A DNA stretch of 64,000 bases from Anastatus disparis (Eukaryota > Arthropoda > Insecta > Hymenoptera > Eupelmidae), in NCBI GenBank assembly GCA_017163975.1, contig JAFFSR010000084.1, positions 459,501 to 523,500 of the forward strand, written 5' to 3'. The notes under the pieces are model-generated. The model worked only from the letters and a program-made list of their open reading frames with translations. It had not been told where the DNA came from and did not search any database. The position numbers were made by a program, and so were the translations under genes. Below, in pieces: positions 1 through 10,362 of this stretch. Numbering within the stretch: position 1 is the first letter of the stretch; every line of letters begins with the position of its first letter.

Positions 1-735
1 GTCACTGATGTTTCGTAAAATTGGCACTTTAAGGGATTTAACTTTAGGTTAGATTTCCTTAAAGTCTCTGTGAGTTCCAGAAATAATTCGTCTAGATCGT
101 TTAGATTTTCCGCAAATACTATGACGTCATCCATATATCCTAGCTTTCCTTTTCCTTTCGAGCTTAGATCTAACGGTTTATGTCCTAATATTTTATTGGT
201 TAATTCTTGAAAAGTACTTGCCGCTGTTCGAATTCCGAAAGGCATTCTTTTGAAGTGAAAGTGACCATAAGGAGTAGAAAAGGCTGTTTTCTCTCGGTCT
301 TCTTTTTTAATCATTACCTGATGGAAACCTGAATACATATCCACGACAATAAAATAGCGAGCCCCGCCGAGCTGCTCGACTAAATGTGTAATATATGGGA
401 TTGGATGTGGATATGGCTTGATCTTTTCATTTAATTTTCGGAAATCGGCTACAACTCTCTACTGTGGCTTCCCTTCAATATCGTCTTTCTTTTTGACAAC
501 CTAGAGAGGGCTGTTAATAGGCGATTCACTTCTTTCGACTATATCTGATTCTAACAATTTACTTATTTGCTCGTTAATAACTTTTTGCAATTTTTGAGGT
601 ATTGGATACTGTCTTACGTTCACTGGTTCTTCATCGTAGGTTTCGATTTTATGTTCGATTATGTTAGTGGCAGAAAGGGGTTCTCCTTTCAAATGAAAAA
701 CATCAGCAGTTTTTTCAATGAGCTTCTGCAGCTTC
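1..735 (-). pseudogene. pol: Element 1 pol: reverse transcriptase N-terminal part
   Basis: The translation shows the RT lead-in that ends in a SP-x-NSPL motif, then ADFRKLNEK, VVDMYSGFHQ, FKRMPFGIRTA and the catalytic YMDD box (bases 126-137). It would copy element RNA into cDNA in the cytoplasmic particle. Two in-frame TAG codons interrupt it, at 501-503 and 459-461. Both lie where Ty3/gypsy RTs usually carry a conserved tryptophan. Otherwise the frame is continuous from about 692 to the window edge. The join to the upstream spacer near 700-715 needs a frame change. RNase H and integrase would lie outside the window. Confidence 0.85.
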
Positions 736-2363
736 TTCGTTTTCTTCCGCTATATGGTTTTTAGGTATGTCGTTTAATATACATTCTGTTCTGTTTTTGA
801 CGTTAGCATTGTATACTCGCTCAAAATTTTTGTGTTTTGAACTTCGATTATCCTTTTTATATGGCTTGACGTAGAATTCAGTGACAGTATTTATGTCTAA
901 AATAGTTCTGTTGATGCATGGTTCTATATCAGAGTAATTTACATAAGTTTCTATTGGTTGATTCACCTGATTTATTTCGATATAGTCCAGCAAATTCGCA
1001 CCTGGAAGGAAATCTCGAATTATTATATCCTCTTCAGTGGTTTCTGTGCTTTCGTTATCTGATATTCCAATTTCCCCTTTTGTTAGACTTGTGCTTACCG
1101 TGTTGCGCAGAGCTTCTTCGGGCTTAGCATAAGTCTCGTTGGTGCTATGTCGCACATTATCACCGTCGCTTACCGTGTTACGCAGGGCGTTTTCGGACTT
1201 TGCGTAGGATGGTTTTGGATTTCGGCCGGGGGATTCGATTAAATTTGCAATAGAGTTCGTAGCGTCATCGTCTACCGCATCGCGCGAAGCATTTTCGGAC
1301 TCAACGCATGATGTTGCAGAATTGGGTAACACCTGCACAGGAACCTTAGATTTAGGAATATATTTTCTTGAACTTGAAGGTCTTCTTCGGAAGATGAGCA
1401 AATAGTACTGTCTGAGTAGCGTCTCTGAAAGACTCGATCGTATTCTTCACCATATTCGAAAGTAATTAAGTCATTGATTAGTTCATCGGCTGACCTTGTA
1501 TCATCTACATTGGCCTGCATAGAAACAAGAGAAGGTGCTTGATTCGTAACGTGAACTTCTTTTATATCTTCTGTATCCATGAAGAGAGTGCTATCTTTGT
1601 CTATAAAAATTTTCTCGTTACGATGCTGATAATATTTCTGTGTTGGTTCTAGAGTTAGCGGTGTTATTTTTAGGTCGATATCGAAGATATTGGCATTGAA
1701 CACTTCTATGTCAACGTAGCCTCCGTCGTTGATTGTAATGATGTTTCCTGCCACTATGCCTTTTCCGTTAAATTTTATTTTCCTAATATAGCCATATTCA
1801 TCTTCTGGGTTATTTAGCGGGAAACGTACAGTTGCGGTTGCTAGAGCAGGTATTCTTTTAACGTCTTTTAAATTTACGAAAGGCAAGGTTTTGTCCTTGA
1901 AAATTAGTGCCTTTCGATAGAAATCGAGGCTTGCACCATGCTGCTCACAGAAGTTTGAACCTATAATTGCTTCTGTTTTCATCGGACAATCATTGGCGAC
2001 CATAATGATCTCTGTTGGAGATCCGTATATGTCAATGACACATGTACCAATCGAAGGTATATCGGTTCCCGATATTTCTCTTAACAATGGTCGGTTTGAT
2101 TCGTTAACCATTACGTCACCGTTAAAAATGCCTATTTTGGCTATATTGGGCTGCGCATCTGAATCAACCATAGCTTCAACGAAATTATGTAGAAATTGTG
2201 AAGATTCCACGATGATGATTGGCGTTGTTTCTTCTAAGTTAACGGTGTAGATGTAAGTTCTGCTACAATCGCGTTCACTGGACGCGTTTTCTTGGTTGCC
2301 ACTCCAGGAGCGCCCTTCGCTGGAGCGTTCGTCTCGTTTTTTTGTTGATTCTCTTTGGCCCAT
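715..2363 (-). pseudogene. pol: Element 1 pol: protease and acidic spacer
   Basis: The open frame 1272-2363 contains a retropepsin-like core: an active-site region reading VDSDAQPN, in place of the usual DSG/DTG triad, followed about 85 residues later by the flap-distal AIIGSNF motif. A second open frame, 715-1401, continues an acidic Ser/Thr/Asn-rich spacer up to the RT. The change of frame near 1390 is a frameshift lesion or misread indel. The altered third residue of the catalytic triad suggests the protease may be inactive. The pol frame overlaps the end of gag (2234-2363) in another frame, as is usual for gag/pol. Confidence 0.75.
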
Positions 2364-3703
2364 TTTAATTTACGGCACTCTTGCTTTACATGACCTCTGT
2401 TTTTGCAATAGGCACATATTTTTATCTGGTAATTGTTATTATGACTTTTGCTTCTGTCATTTGATTGGTTGTTAGTCTAGTTATATCTCCCCTGATTAGA
2501 TGTGGTTGCTCGTGGCACATCCAGTTTTACAGCTGCTGCTTCGTTCGTATCTCGTCTATTTTCATAGAGATTCTCATTTCTTTCGTTGATCTTATATCCA
2601 TGCTTCAAGTTGTCCCTATCAATCTGCTTATCTACCGCGATTGCGTCGTCGAATACTTCGTTTGGAGTTAAGTTTGCTGGATTTTTAAGCCTTTGCCTGA
2701 ATTCCGGCGATAAGCTGTCTCGAAATCCTTCGATTATATCTCCTTCGATTTCAGAAAGTTCGTCACGAGTTAATTCATTGCTGATATCGAAACGTTTTCG
2801 ATCGATAATAGCTTCTTTAAGGGCAACGATTCGTGTAATAAAATTAAGCAGTGACTCGTTCCTCCCCTTATAAATTTGATTAAGTTTACCTCTTAGATTA
2901 TTTAGAGTTTCTGTGGGGGCAAAAACGGATTTTAGTCTATCGACGAATTCGTCCAATGTTCCGAAATTATTGTGCTCGAACGCGATATACGCTTTGTCTT
3001 CGAGTTTATTTTTCACTAACTTTATTAACTCTCTCTCAAGGTGCTGAGGAACTATTTGAGTTGCGCGTTTGCATGCTCTGACAAAAGGTATTAAGTTTGT
3101 TCCATCAAATTTTGGTATGCTGTTCAAGGCCTCCTTTATGTAAATGCTTGGTGGCACAGTCCAGAAATTCTGTGGTTCTGCTAGGTTATTATGAGGTCTT
3201 GATGCTGGGTCTGGTGGTAATGTCTGCTGTGCTTGCGTTACGGGGGACGTTGAGCGAGTTGCACGCATTTGATCTATGTCACGGCGCATTTTTGCTAAAT
3301 GAGTTATCACGTCCTCTGTCGACTCCTCGGTTTCGTCTATTGGCTTTAACCTCAAATTCGTTTTATTTTGAGATCCCACATCTATTTTATTAGCTTGTGC
3401 TGAGGGAAAATTTGATACACTAGAGGCAGTGTCCGATATGGTAATTTCAAGATTTTCGCGGCGTTTTCTTTCTTTTTCGAGTTCCTTTTCAAGCATTTGA
3501 ACGCGTTCCTTTTCTACATTTAACGAGACCATCGCGTCCTACTTTAACCGTTCTGCCTCACTTAGGACTTTCTTCTCACGATTCCCTAGCGCTTGTTCTA
3601 AATCCTTAATTCTTTGTTCGCGTTCTTTTAAGTTGTTAGCGTATAGTCTTAACTCCTCTTCGGTGAGCGGCAAATCTTTGTCGTTAATTCCTCCGGTAGC
3701 CAT
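2234..3703 (-). pseudogene. gag: Element 1 gag with CCHC zinc knuckle
   Basis: One frame of about 490 codons runs from an ATG at 3703 (start MATGGINDKD) to TAG at 2234-2236. The first 100 residues are charged and heptad-like, probably coiled coil. A capsid-like region follows (IPKFDGTNLIPFVRACK, FITRIVALKEAI). A single CCHC knuckle, CAYCKNRGHVKQEC, lies near the C terminus (about 2380-2425). Two in-frame TAG codons, at 3539-3541 and 2477-2479, break it; the second separates capsid from the knuckle. The capsid region resembles that of the second Ty3/gypsy gag at 13658 (shared PKFxGxN...), so the two elements are distant relatives. Confidence 0.8.
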
Positions 3704-3900
3704 TTTATAAGATATTTAAAATCTAGGCTATTTAAAAAAAAATAGATTATCGCTTGTGCAATGATTATTATAAATTGTTGTTTATATATATAAAGATTGA
3801 TTTCTTAGGTTAATTTTGAGAAAAAGGAGAAGAAAAAGAAATTTTAAATAAAATGCTCCGCACTTATAGAAGAAAGGAAACGCGATATAAGAAAATTTTT

Positions 3901-4278
3901 TTAATCGATAGTAATTAGATTATTTTCCGACTGCATATGTTGACCGGCTTGGTCAACTTGCAAGGGCGATAGCGGAGCTGGTGCGGGTTGTACTTCTTCG
4001 AGACTCAAATCGATTACAACGCGCTGCTGTTGCGTGTTGTCGTATCCGGAGGGGGGAGTTATTAAATATTTAGCTGGCGGTTCGATTACGTATGGGTTAA
4101 CGACTAAACCTCTTTTTGGGCCGATTTTCTTTCTCGGTAGTAGAAATTGTGGCTCTAGATCAATGTCGTTTTCTTTGACCCACCCTATAAACCGCGCTCT
4201 GGCCTCTCCTTGCAGACTTAGCTTATCTGCTGTTTGCCTTATCTTAGGGCCAAGGCCTCTCCTTTTATTATTTGTCAT
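3901..4278 (-). CDS. Accessory ORF upstream of gag in element 1
   Basis: This is an intact 125-codon ORF with an ATG start (MTNNKRRGLGP), on the same strand as gag and about 200 bp upstream of it. It is Lys/Arg-rich at its N terminus, Pro/Gln-rich later and ends acidic. I recognise no domain, signal peptide or membrane segment. It stays open while the neighbouring gag and pol are broken. Its position matches the extra ORF found before gag in the 16-kb element (13065-13558), although I see no sequence similarity between them. It could be a chance ORF in the leader; Ty3/gypsy elements usually have none here. Confidence 0.45.
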   Translation of the reverse strand: MTNNKRRGLGPKIRQTADKLSLQGEARARFIGWVKENDIDLEPQFLLPRKKIGPKRGLVVNPYVIEPPAKYLITPPSGYDNTQQQRVVIDLSLEEVQPAPAPLSPLQVDQAGQHMQSENNLITID

Positions 4279-4440
4279 CTACTGGAGAAATAAGGAGAAA
4301 AGCAGAAAAAAAAGAAAAAAAACAAAACCAAAAAGAAAAAAAAAATGAATATTCGAAGAGAGGAAGAAAAGAAAAAAAAGGAGCGAAGGAGGAAAAAAAA
4401 GATATTTATTAGAAAAAAGTTGCTCCAACACCCAATTGTC
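4279..4440. repeat. Purine-rich A/G tract
   Basis: A run of almost pure A and G on the plus strand (pyrimidine-rich on the coding strand of element 1) lies between the accessory ORF and the first tandem block. A similar tract is at 4805-4895. ORFs predicted here are low-complexity artefacts. Confidence 0.8.
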
Positions 4441-4464
4441 TCTTTTCTCTTTCCAAGTCTTTTG

Positions 4465-4800
4465 CCGCTGTTAAGCGATAAAAGAGAACTAGCACTATAT
4501 GCCGTGAGGCTCAATAGATACAAGCCCAAAATTGAAAATAAACTTTCAGATATAGGGCCAACTTGTTTCTTCTCTTTTTTATTCTCTTCAGGTTGAGCCC
4601 TCCGTGCTGTTAAGCACAAACGACGAATTGCAAGTCTTATGCCGTGAGGCTCAAGACCTACAAGACCCTCAAGAAATAAAACGTTATGATTGAAAAAAAA
4701 ATTTTTTCTTACTCTCCACCAGAAATTTTTAAATGCTGTTAAGCACGAAAAAATAATTCACGAGTTTTATGCCGTGAGACTCAAAAACTGTAAACCCTGT
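4465..4800. repeat. Tandem repeat, three copies of about 135 bp
   Basis: Three units share TGCTGTTAAGC (near 4465, 4608 and 4736), followed about 35-45 bp later by TATGCCGTGAGRCTCAA (near 4500, 4638 and 4770). The units have diverged. They lie in the presumed 5' leader of element 1. Confidence 0.75.
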
Positions 4801-5217
4801 CAGAGAGAGAAAAAAAAAGGAAGAAGAAGAGAAACAAAAAACAAAAAAAATGAAAAAAGAAACAAGAAAGAGAAAAAAAACAACAAAAAAAAAACATTAA
4901 TTTTTAACTCAGTCAGTTCAGAATTACATTTGTAAAGAAAGAAAAATGGTTCACTCCATATTAACATAAGAAAAAGTAGCAAACGAAAAATTAAAAGCAA
5001 ATCTACGAGCGTTAGTTTAATCTTACGCCTTGCGTTAGATAAGCTAATTGACTAAGTTTTTATTTTAGCTATTTGTAAGGTAAAGATTGTCACTCCAGAA
5101 AAATGTTAGTTATAGAAACAGAAAGAAGTAAAGTATTTATTTTTACTTAATGTTAGATTTATTGATTTGTTTGTTAATTTATGTATGAATAAATAAAAAT
5201 TGAAATAAATGTTCTAT

Positions 5218-5712
5218 GCTCATCTTAAGCAAGTATTTTGTCTAGTTATCTAGCGTTTCCCTGCGATAGAGAACATTTTGAACAATTTATTTAGTGTTCT
5301 TTCTTTTTCTTTATTTATTCTTCCCCAAATTATTGATTTATAAATAAATTAATATTTCAAACACTGGTTCTGCGCTCATCTAAGACAAGTATTTTGTCTT
5401 GCGTTTCCCTGTGATAGAGAACGCTTCGAATATTTGGTTTTCAAGTAATTAATTTATAAACAAATCAAGAATTGAAAATGTTAGTTCTACGTTCATCTAA
5501 AGCAAGTATTTTGTCTAGTTACCTAGCGTTTCCCTGCGATAGAGAACGTTTTGAACAATGTATTTCAAATAAGAAAGGCGTTATTAGATTTTATTTTTGA
5601 TTTATCAACTTATAAATAAGTTAACAGATCGAAAAATCTTTACTCTATGCTCATCTAAAACAAGTATTTTGTCTAATATTATTTAGCGTTTCCCTGTGAT
5701 AAAGAGCATTTT
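5218..5712. repeat. Tandem repeat, four copies of about 120-160 bp
   Basis: Four units begin near 5218, 5372, 5490 and 5648. Each contains CATCTWARRCAAGTATTTTG and, 15-25 bp on, GCGTTTCCCTGYGATARAGA. The units lie between the gag leader and the presumed 5' LTR of element 1, where arrays of protein-binding sites occur in some gypsy-type elements. That function is not shown here. Confidence 0.8.
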
Positions 5713-7090
5713 AAGTGTAATTAATTAGTATAAAAAGCAGTAATGAAAAAAAATTTGTTAGTGTTTATTAGTTATTTGACAAGAAATATCCCACCGTCGC
5801 TGTCACTATTTGTTATGTCCAGTCACCTTAAATAGGTTTACTCGGACATATATTTGTTTGGGATATTCCTTGTTGGTATTGGTAAATATTTTTTTATTTC
5901 GAAAAGACTGCGGGATAGAGGAGCTTAATCGCTTACCTTGTCTTAACTGCTGGCGCCGTGGTGCTTAACTGCTGGTTGCCCGCTTGTTAATTATTCAGGA
6001 ACTGGATTAATGGCACTTATGTCCGCAGAGATTATTTTTGTATATTTTTGTAAATGATATTTATTTAATTTTATTACAAATGTTATACAAGCTATAGATA
6101 AGTGAATCGCGCAGATTTACAATAATAAATCGGGAGAAACCTCGTAAGTATTTTTATTCATTTTTATTTGAAAATAAAATAGGAAATATTCTTTGTATTA
6201 ACACACTTTTTCCCCTAGCAGTAAGTTGTATAAAAATCGCGTTTTTATTGGACTGACTTGTTAAAATAAGCGCGCGACTAAATTAAGTTATTTCGCTTGT
6301 AATTAAATTTAAGAAGGAAATAAAGCGCGAGTTACAAGTTTTTATTGTTACGGTTTTACACTTGATTTATGTGCAAGTCGAAAAAGTTGTTACCCTTGCG
6401 AGGTCTAACTGCGGACTGACTTATTAAAATTATTTTTCTCTGCAAGAAAGGTACAAATCTAGAAATAAAATGCAAGTTTGTCAAAATTTAAAAGAGTCCC
6501 ATTGGTCAGTTCGGCCGTGAGAAACTCTTTAAAATCTCACATTCGGTGACAGAAAATATCTTCTTATCACGCCTAAAAATGCTGAGGTAGCGTATACGGC
6601 GCGCGAACTTACTGCTTTTCTCTTAAGACTATTGCAAGAAATTAAATTTATTTTTTTAATACAGTATGTTCCTTATTACTAAAAGATTCATTTTTTTATT
6701 TACTTATATGTATTTATTAATGTTATTTAGGGAGAGAACTGCAAATAAACATGTTTATATGCATGCATAATGTATATGCGTATATATAATTATATATACG
6801 TACGCACATTTATATGTATAACAAAAGGTTAAAAAAATTAAAATGAAAAATGATTTTTCGTACATCAGTGATTATGAGGATGTAACACAATGCAAAATGC
6901 TATAATTTATGTCTAATTACGGTATATGACAAGTTGAAGAATTTCAAAAATTTTCGAAGATTATTAGACATTAATGTTAAAAGTATATCTATATATAAAA
7001 TCTTCAATTTTCCAAACATACCCGCATATAATTAAGTATATCAATATATGAATTGGTACAAATATATAAATTTGATTGTATTATCCAACA
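5713..7090. other. Presumed LTR/leader remnant, no gene
   Basis: No coding ORF. An inverted pair, AAGAAATATCCCA near 5783 and its complement TGGGATATTCCTT near 5862, flanks a short stretch. A good splice-donor match on the minus strand (CAAG/GTAAGC) lies near 5935. The stretch probably includes the 5' LTR of element 1, but with the partner LTR outside the window its limits cannot be set. Confidence 0.4.
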
Positions 7091-7167
7091 GTGTGTGTCT
7101 GTGTCTGTGTCTGCGTCTGCATATGCGTGTGCGTGCGCGTGCGCGCGTGTGTGTGTGCATGTGTGTG
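7091..7167. repeat. (TG)n/(CTG)n microsatellite
   Basis: Alternating TGTGTC, TGCG and TG units. A short (GACA)/(GATA) run at about 7390-7413 closes the following 220 bp, a pattern often seen at the 3' ends of insect non-LTR elements. No RT sequence is visible. Confidence 0.8.
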
Positions 7168-7439
7168 TGCATTTTGTACAAGTATCAACTGAACAAGAAC
7201 CTATTAACCCGTCTTGACCCAGAGAAAGCTTCCCCACTTGTACTTCCTCGGAAATGAGTTTGTACACCCGTCATCGCCGACCTGGACAACAGATTATTGT
7301 ATTGTCATCGGAGACCAAGGTCTGTGCCAAATTTCAGAAATTTCCATCGACAAAAAGTGTCTTAAATCGAGCGTGCAAGATTTGATTACAGACAGACAGA
7401 TAGACAGATAGACGTGAAAGCAAGCTTAAGAAAAGCGTG

Positions 7440-7806
7440 TAAAAAAAGAGAGAACTCCCTTAGGACAATAGAAGACGAGATAAGATTTTTCTTTTTAATC
7501 ACAGCTACTTTGTTTATAACAATTAATATACAATTAATGGACCGATTTTGATGTTTTCTTTTAATCTGGGATACCTTGAAAAATTATTAATATTGGTGAA
7601 AATACTTTTTCAAAATAGGGTGTATTTAAGTTAAAGCAACTGTACCTAATACGATACCAACGCAAATGATTGTTGTGGCTTACTAAATTAATATTCTTAG
7701 ACGTGTAATGTTTCATTTTAGAGTTAAAAGAAAGAACTTTGAAATGAGATATCATAAGTTTCATTACGATCAATATTTACGAAATGCACGCGGATTTACG
7801 TAAATT
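7440..7806 (-). repeat. Left arm of a foldback repeat (uninterrupted copy)
   Basis: The reverse complement matches 24631-24751 followed by 29821-30000 and about 30200-30290, so this is the same repeat in the opposite orientation. This copy lacks the palindromic transposon that splits the other arm and therefore serves as a paralogous empty site (7677-7702). It also lacks about 200 bp present at 30000-30200. Confidence 0.8.
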
Positions 7807-7910
7807 TTTATTTTTTTTTTTAAATTAAATTACTAAAATTTTGATATAAGAAACATTTTTAAAATAACACAGAAAAAATCGATAAACAAAGGGTGATCAG
7901 AAAATTAAAA

Positions 7911-7914
7911 CTTA
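7911..7914. repeat. Left target site duplication (CTTA)
   Basis: CTTA directly precedes the 5' LTR (TGTAACGTCG) and the same four bases directly follow the 3' LTR at 23946-23949. Four-base duplications are typical of Ty3/gypsy integrases. Confidence 0.9.
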
Positions 7915-8634
7915 TGTAACGTCGGGCTACAATTCATCATTTATTTCTTACATATATATATATTTACTATTATCTTTTTCCAATTTTCTTTAAAAATTTT
8001 TTCGTTCTGATTTTCTTTCACATAAGCGAAATTCGAACAAAACGAAATAATCACTTATTCTTAGATAGAAAAGAAAATATTGTATCTTTTAAGTAAAACA
8101 CTACAGCTGTGTAAATAAACCGTAAGGGATACTCAAATCTTGGGTACCTGAAAAATATTATGTAAAATTTCACACGTATTTTCGTGTATATTGAAACTGC
8201 CTGAAAAATTTTACCGTTATCAATTAGGACGCCCAGACAGAAACTCATTAAGCTAGGCGCCAAAAGGAAAATACTCATAATATTCTTTTTTGTAAATTTT
8301 TGTTAATAATTTATTTGAAATGTTTTTTTTATTAACATACAAATTCTTTTCTTCTATAAATAAAATATTTAAAATTAATAGATATTAAAAAACCCAATAA
8401 ATATAAAAACAAAATTGTTATTATAAAAAAAAACAACACAAAAATTAAAGATCATCCCTAAAAGGTTTTAAAATGAGTATCCCTTTGTTTAAAAAAAATA
8501 TATATGATTTCTTTTGTTATATTTTAAATAAAACAGATATATGTATATATATATGAAATTATTCGTATAAAAATTAACTAATTCTTTTTATGTAAAATTT
8601 TTTATAAACTCTTATTCTTTTTCTTTCTTAAAAA

Positions 8635-8685
<51 letters not shown>

Positions 8686-9624
8686 CATTTTTAAATAGTA
8701 TTTATAAATAATTTTTAATAATAAAATTGCGTATGCATCAAGCTTACAGCACGCTTGAAATTAGAATACTGCGTTTCTTTTCTTTTAAATTTATTTTATT
8801 AAGTGAATCTTAGAAATTAATTTTGGTTTTATTTCTTCGAAAGCGTTAAACAAAAACCCACAAAACAAAAAAATTACAAAAACAAAAAAATTAAATTAAT
8901 CATAATTTTTATACTTTATAGTACGTTGAGCGTCCTTTTTTTATTACTAAGCGTCGTTTTTTTTGTGTGTGAAGCGTCACCCTTGTTTTTCTTTATTTTC
9001 TTTAGCATTTATTTCATTTATAATAATGTAAACTTTAGTTTTAAGTATTGAAAGATTAGTGATATTAATATTAATATTTCTTCCTTTATTAAAAACTTTT
9101 TTATTGTCAAATTTGCGATAGCGTCTTTTTTTTTATTGCGTAATTCTTCTTTTAATTTCTGCGTTATATATATATATATAATAAGTTAATGTTAACTGAC
9201 AATGTTTATTCATTTAATATCTATATCATATTATTCTTTTGTTTTTAACTTTTATATATAAACAAATAATTTTATTAATTAATTAGATTTATTTAAATTA
9301 GTTTATTTTATTATAGATATTAGTTTGAAAAACATTGTAAATTAACAACTCTAATTTCTAGTTTATCTTTTGTATGCGCAATTCGTTATATTTTTAATAA
9401 CAATTAGATTTAAGACAATTTTTTGTAGCTTACTTTCAAAAGAGAGAGAAAGAAAAGTAGAGAGAGAGAGGTAGAGAAAAGAGAGAGAAAGAAGAAAATC
9501 GAGACTAGCACAGCCAAGTGACAATTTACGGAACTTTTACGGAAACAAAATTGACCAATAGAAAATTAAAATTTTTGGAAAACTACCCAAACGGGGGTAG
9601 CTAGTCCACGCCCCAATTTCAGGG

Positions 9625-9632
9625 TATAAAAA
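9625..9632 (+). promoter_or_regulatory. LTR promoter TATA box
   Basis: TATAAAAA lies in a GC-richer stretch (CACGCCCC upstream, GACGGAGCACGGAC downstream). About 30 bp on, TCACTCTC would suit an initiator. The 3' LTR has the same box at 23238-23245. It is the best promoter in the element, and the splice donor lies about 150 bp downstream. Confidence 0.7.
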
Positions 9633-9801
9633 TCTCTGACGGAGCACGGACACTCACTCTCTTCAGGAATTTCAAGGAAGCAAGTATCAATCACAATTCT
9701 CAAATCGAACGCAACTCTCTTCAAGACTCACGAACAAGCATCTCCAGCAATCATCAAATCAACCGCAACTCTCAATACATTTCTTTCTCTGCACTTTTTG
9801 A

Positions 9802-9810
9802 AAGTAAGTA
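9802..9810 (+). other. Splice donor inside the 5' LTR
   Basis: AAA/GTAAGT: intron start at 9805, a full match to the intronic donor consensus. Exon 1 would end in A at 9804. It pairs plausibly with acceptors at 13064 (accessory ORF) and 19488 (env). The 3' LTR carries the same site (near 23416), where it would have no downstream acceptor within the element. Confidence 0.65.
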
Positions 9811-10345
9811 AAATTTATAGTTTTTCTCTCATTAAATTCAAAACTTAAATCAAAATCTTTTATTCTTATTTCATCCAAATAACAAACATATTTCTATTTT
9901 ATTATAATATTTTTCTTGATCTAATTTTTTTTATATATAATTATAATTTTATATATATATTATAATTTAACTAGCTATCTTTCATTTATATATATATATA
10001 TTTCATATATTTCACTTTAAATATAACGCGACCCCGACTTTGAGGACCGTCCTCATCAGACCCCAAGCAGAGCGATAGAGACATGTTGCTTTGCTTGGCT
10101 AGGGGTTTAAAAAGTTAATAATCAATTTAAATAAAAAATTTAAAATCGCGACGCGGAAAGGACTCAATATAGGTCCCCGCTTTTCAGTGAACAAATTTGA
10201 CTCTCGCCCCGCGCAAGTAACACGTGGTCAAACTCGGCGACCATTTATTAAGTACGACGCCGCGTAAGATAATTTACGCATATGCAGTGGTGAGTGGTGA
10301 ATTATAAAATTAATTCATCTCTCGACATTACATAATAAATTTTTG

Positions 10346-10362
10346 GAGGCCAAACCGGAGTG
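10346..10362 (+). other. Candidate primer-binding site
   Basis: TGGAGGCCAAACCGGAG begins 11 bp after the 5' LTR, where a primer-binding site starting with TGG (complement of tRNA CCA) is expected. I could not match it to a specific tRNA. Confidence 0.4.

Larger units (their letters stand above)
1..5720 (-). mobile_element. Ty3/gypsy LTR retrotransposon 1 (partial, decayed)
   Basis: On the minus strand, right to left, are an accessory ORF, gag with a zinc knuckle, an aspartic protease and the first part of a reverse transcriptase that runs off the window at base 1. This order is that of Ty3/gypsy elements. The 5' side (high coordinates) contains two blocks of tandem repeats. No LTR pair can be defined because the 3' half lies outside the window, so the right limit is approximate. 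The coding frames carry four in-frame stops and at least two frameshifts, so this copy is not autonomous. Confidence 0.85.
7915..10334 (+). repeat. 5' LTR of element 2 (2420 bp)
   Basis: Begins TGTAAC and ends TTACA. It is nearly identical to 21566-23945. It contains a (TA)n run longer than in the 3' copy (near 8638-8680), an (GA)-rich run near 9440-9490, a TATA box, a transcribed region and a splice donor. Its length is far above the 0.3-0.5 kb common for insect gypsy LTRs. A 75-codon ORF on the minus strand recurs in both copies and is probably not a gene. Confidence 0.95.

Noticed and set aside
4275..4935. Three small ORFs in A/G-rich sequence
   Set aside because: Low-complexity Lys/Arg or Phe/Leu runs produced by homopurine tracts.
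5950..5966. Primer-binding site for element 1 (TGGCGCCGTGGTGC)
   Set aside because: It reads on the plus strand, while element 1 lies on the minus strand, and no LTR end can be placed beside it.
8051..8278. 75-codon minus-strand ORF present in both LTRs
   Set aside because: It recurs only because the LTRs are duplicates. It is antisense to the element and has no recognisable feature.
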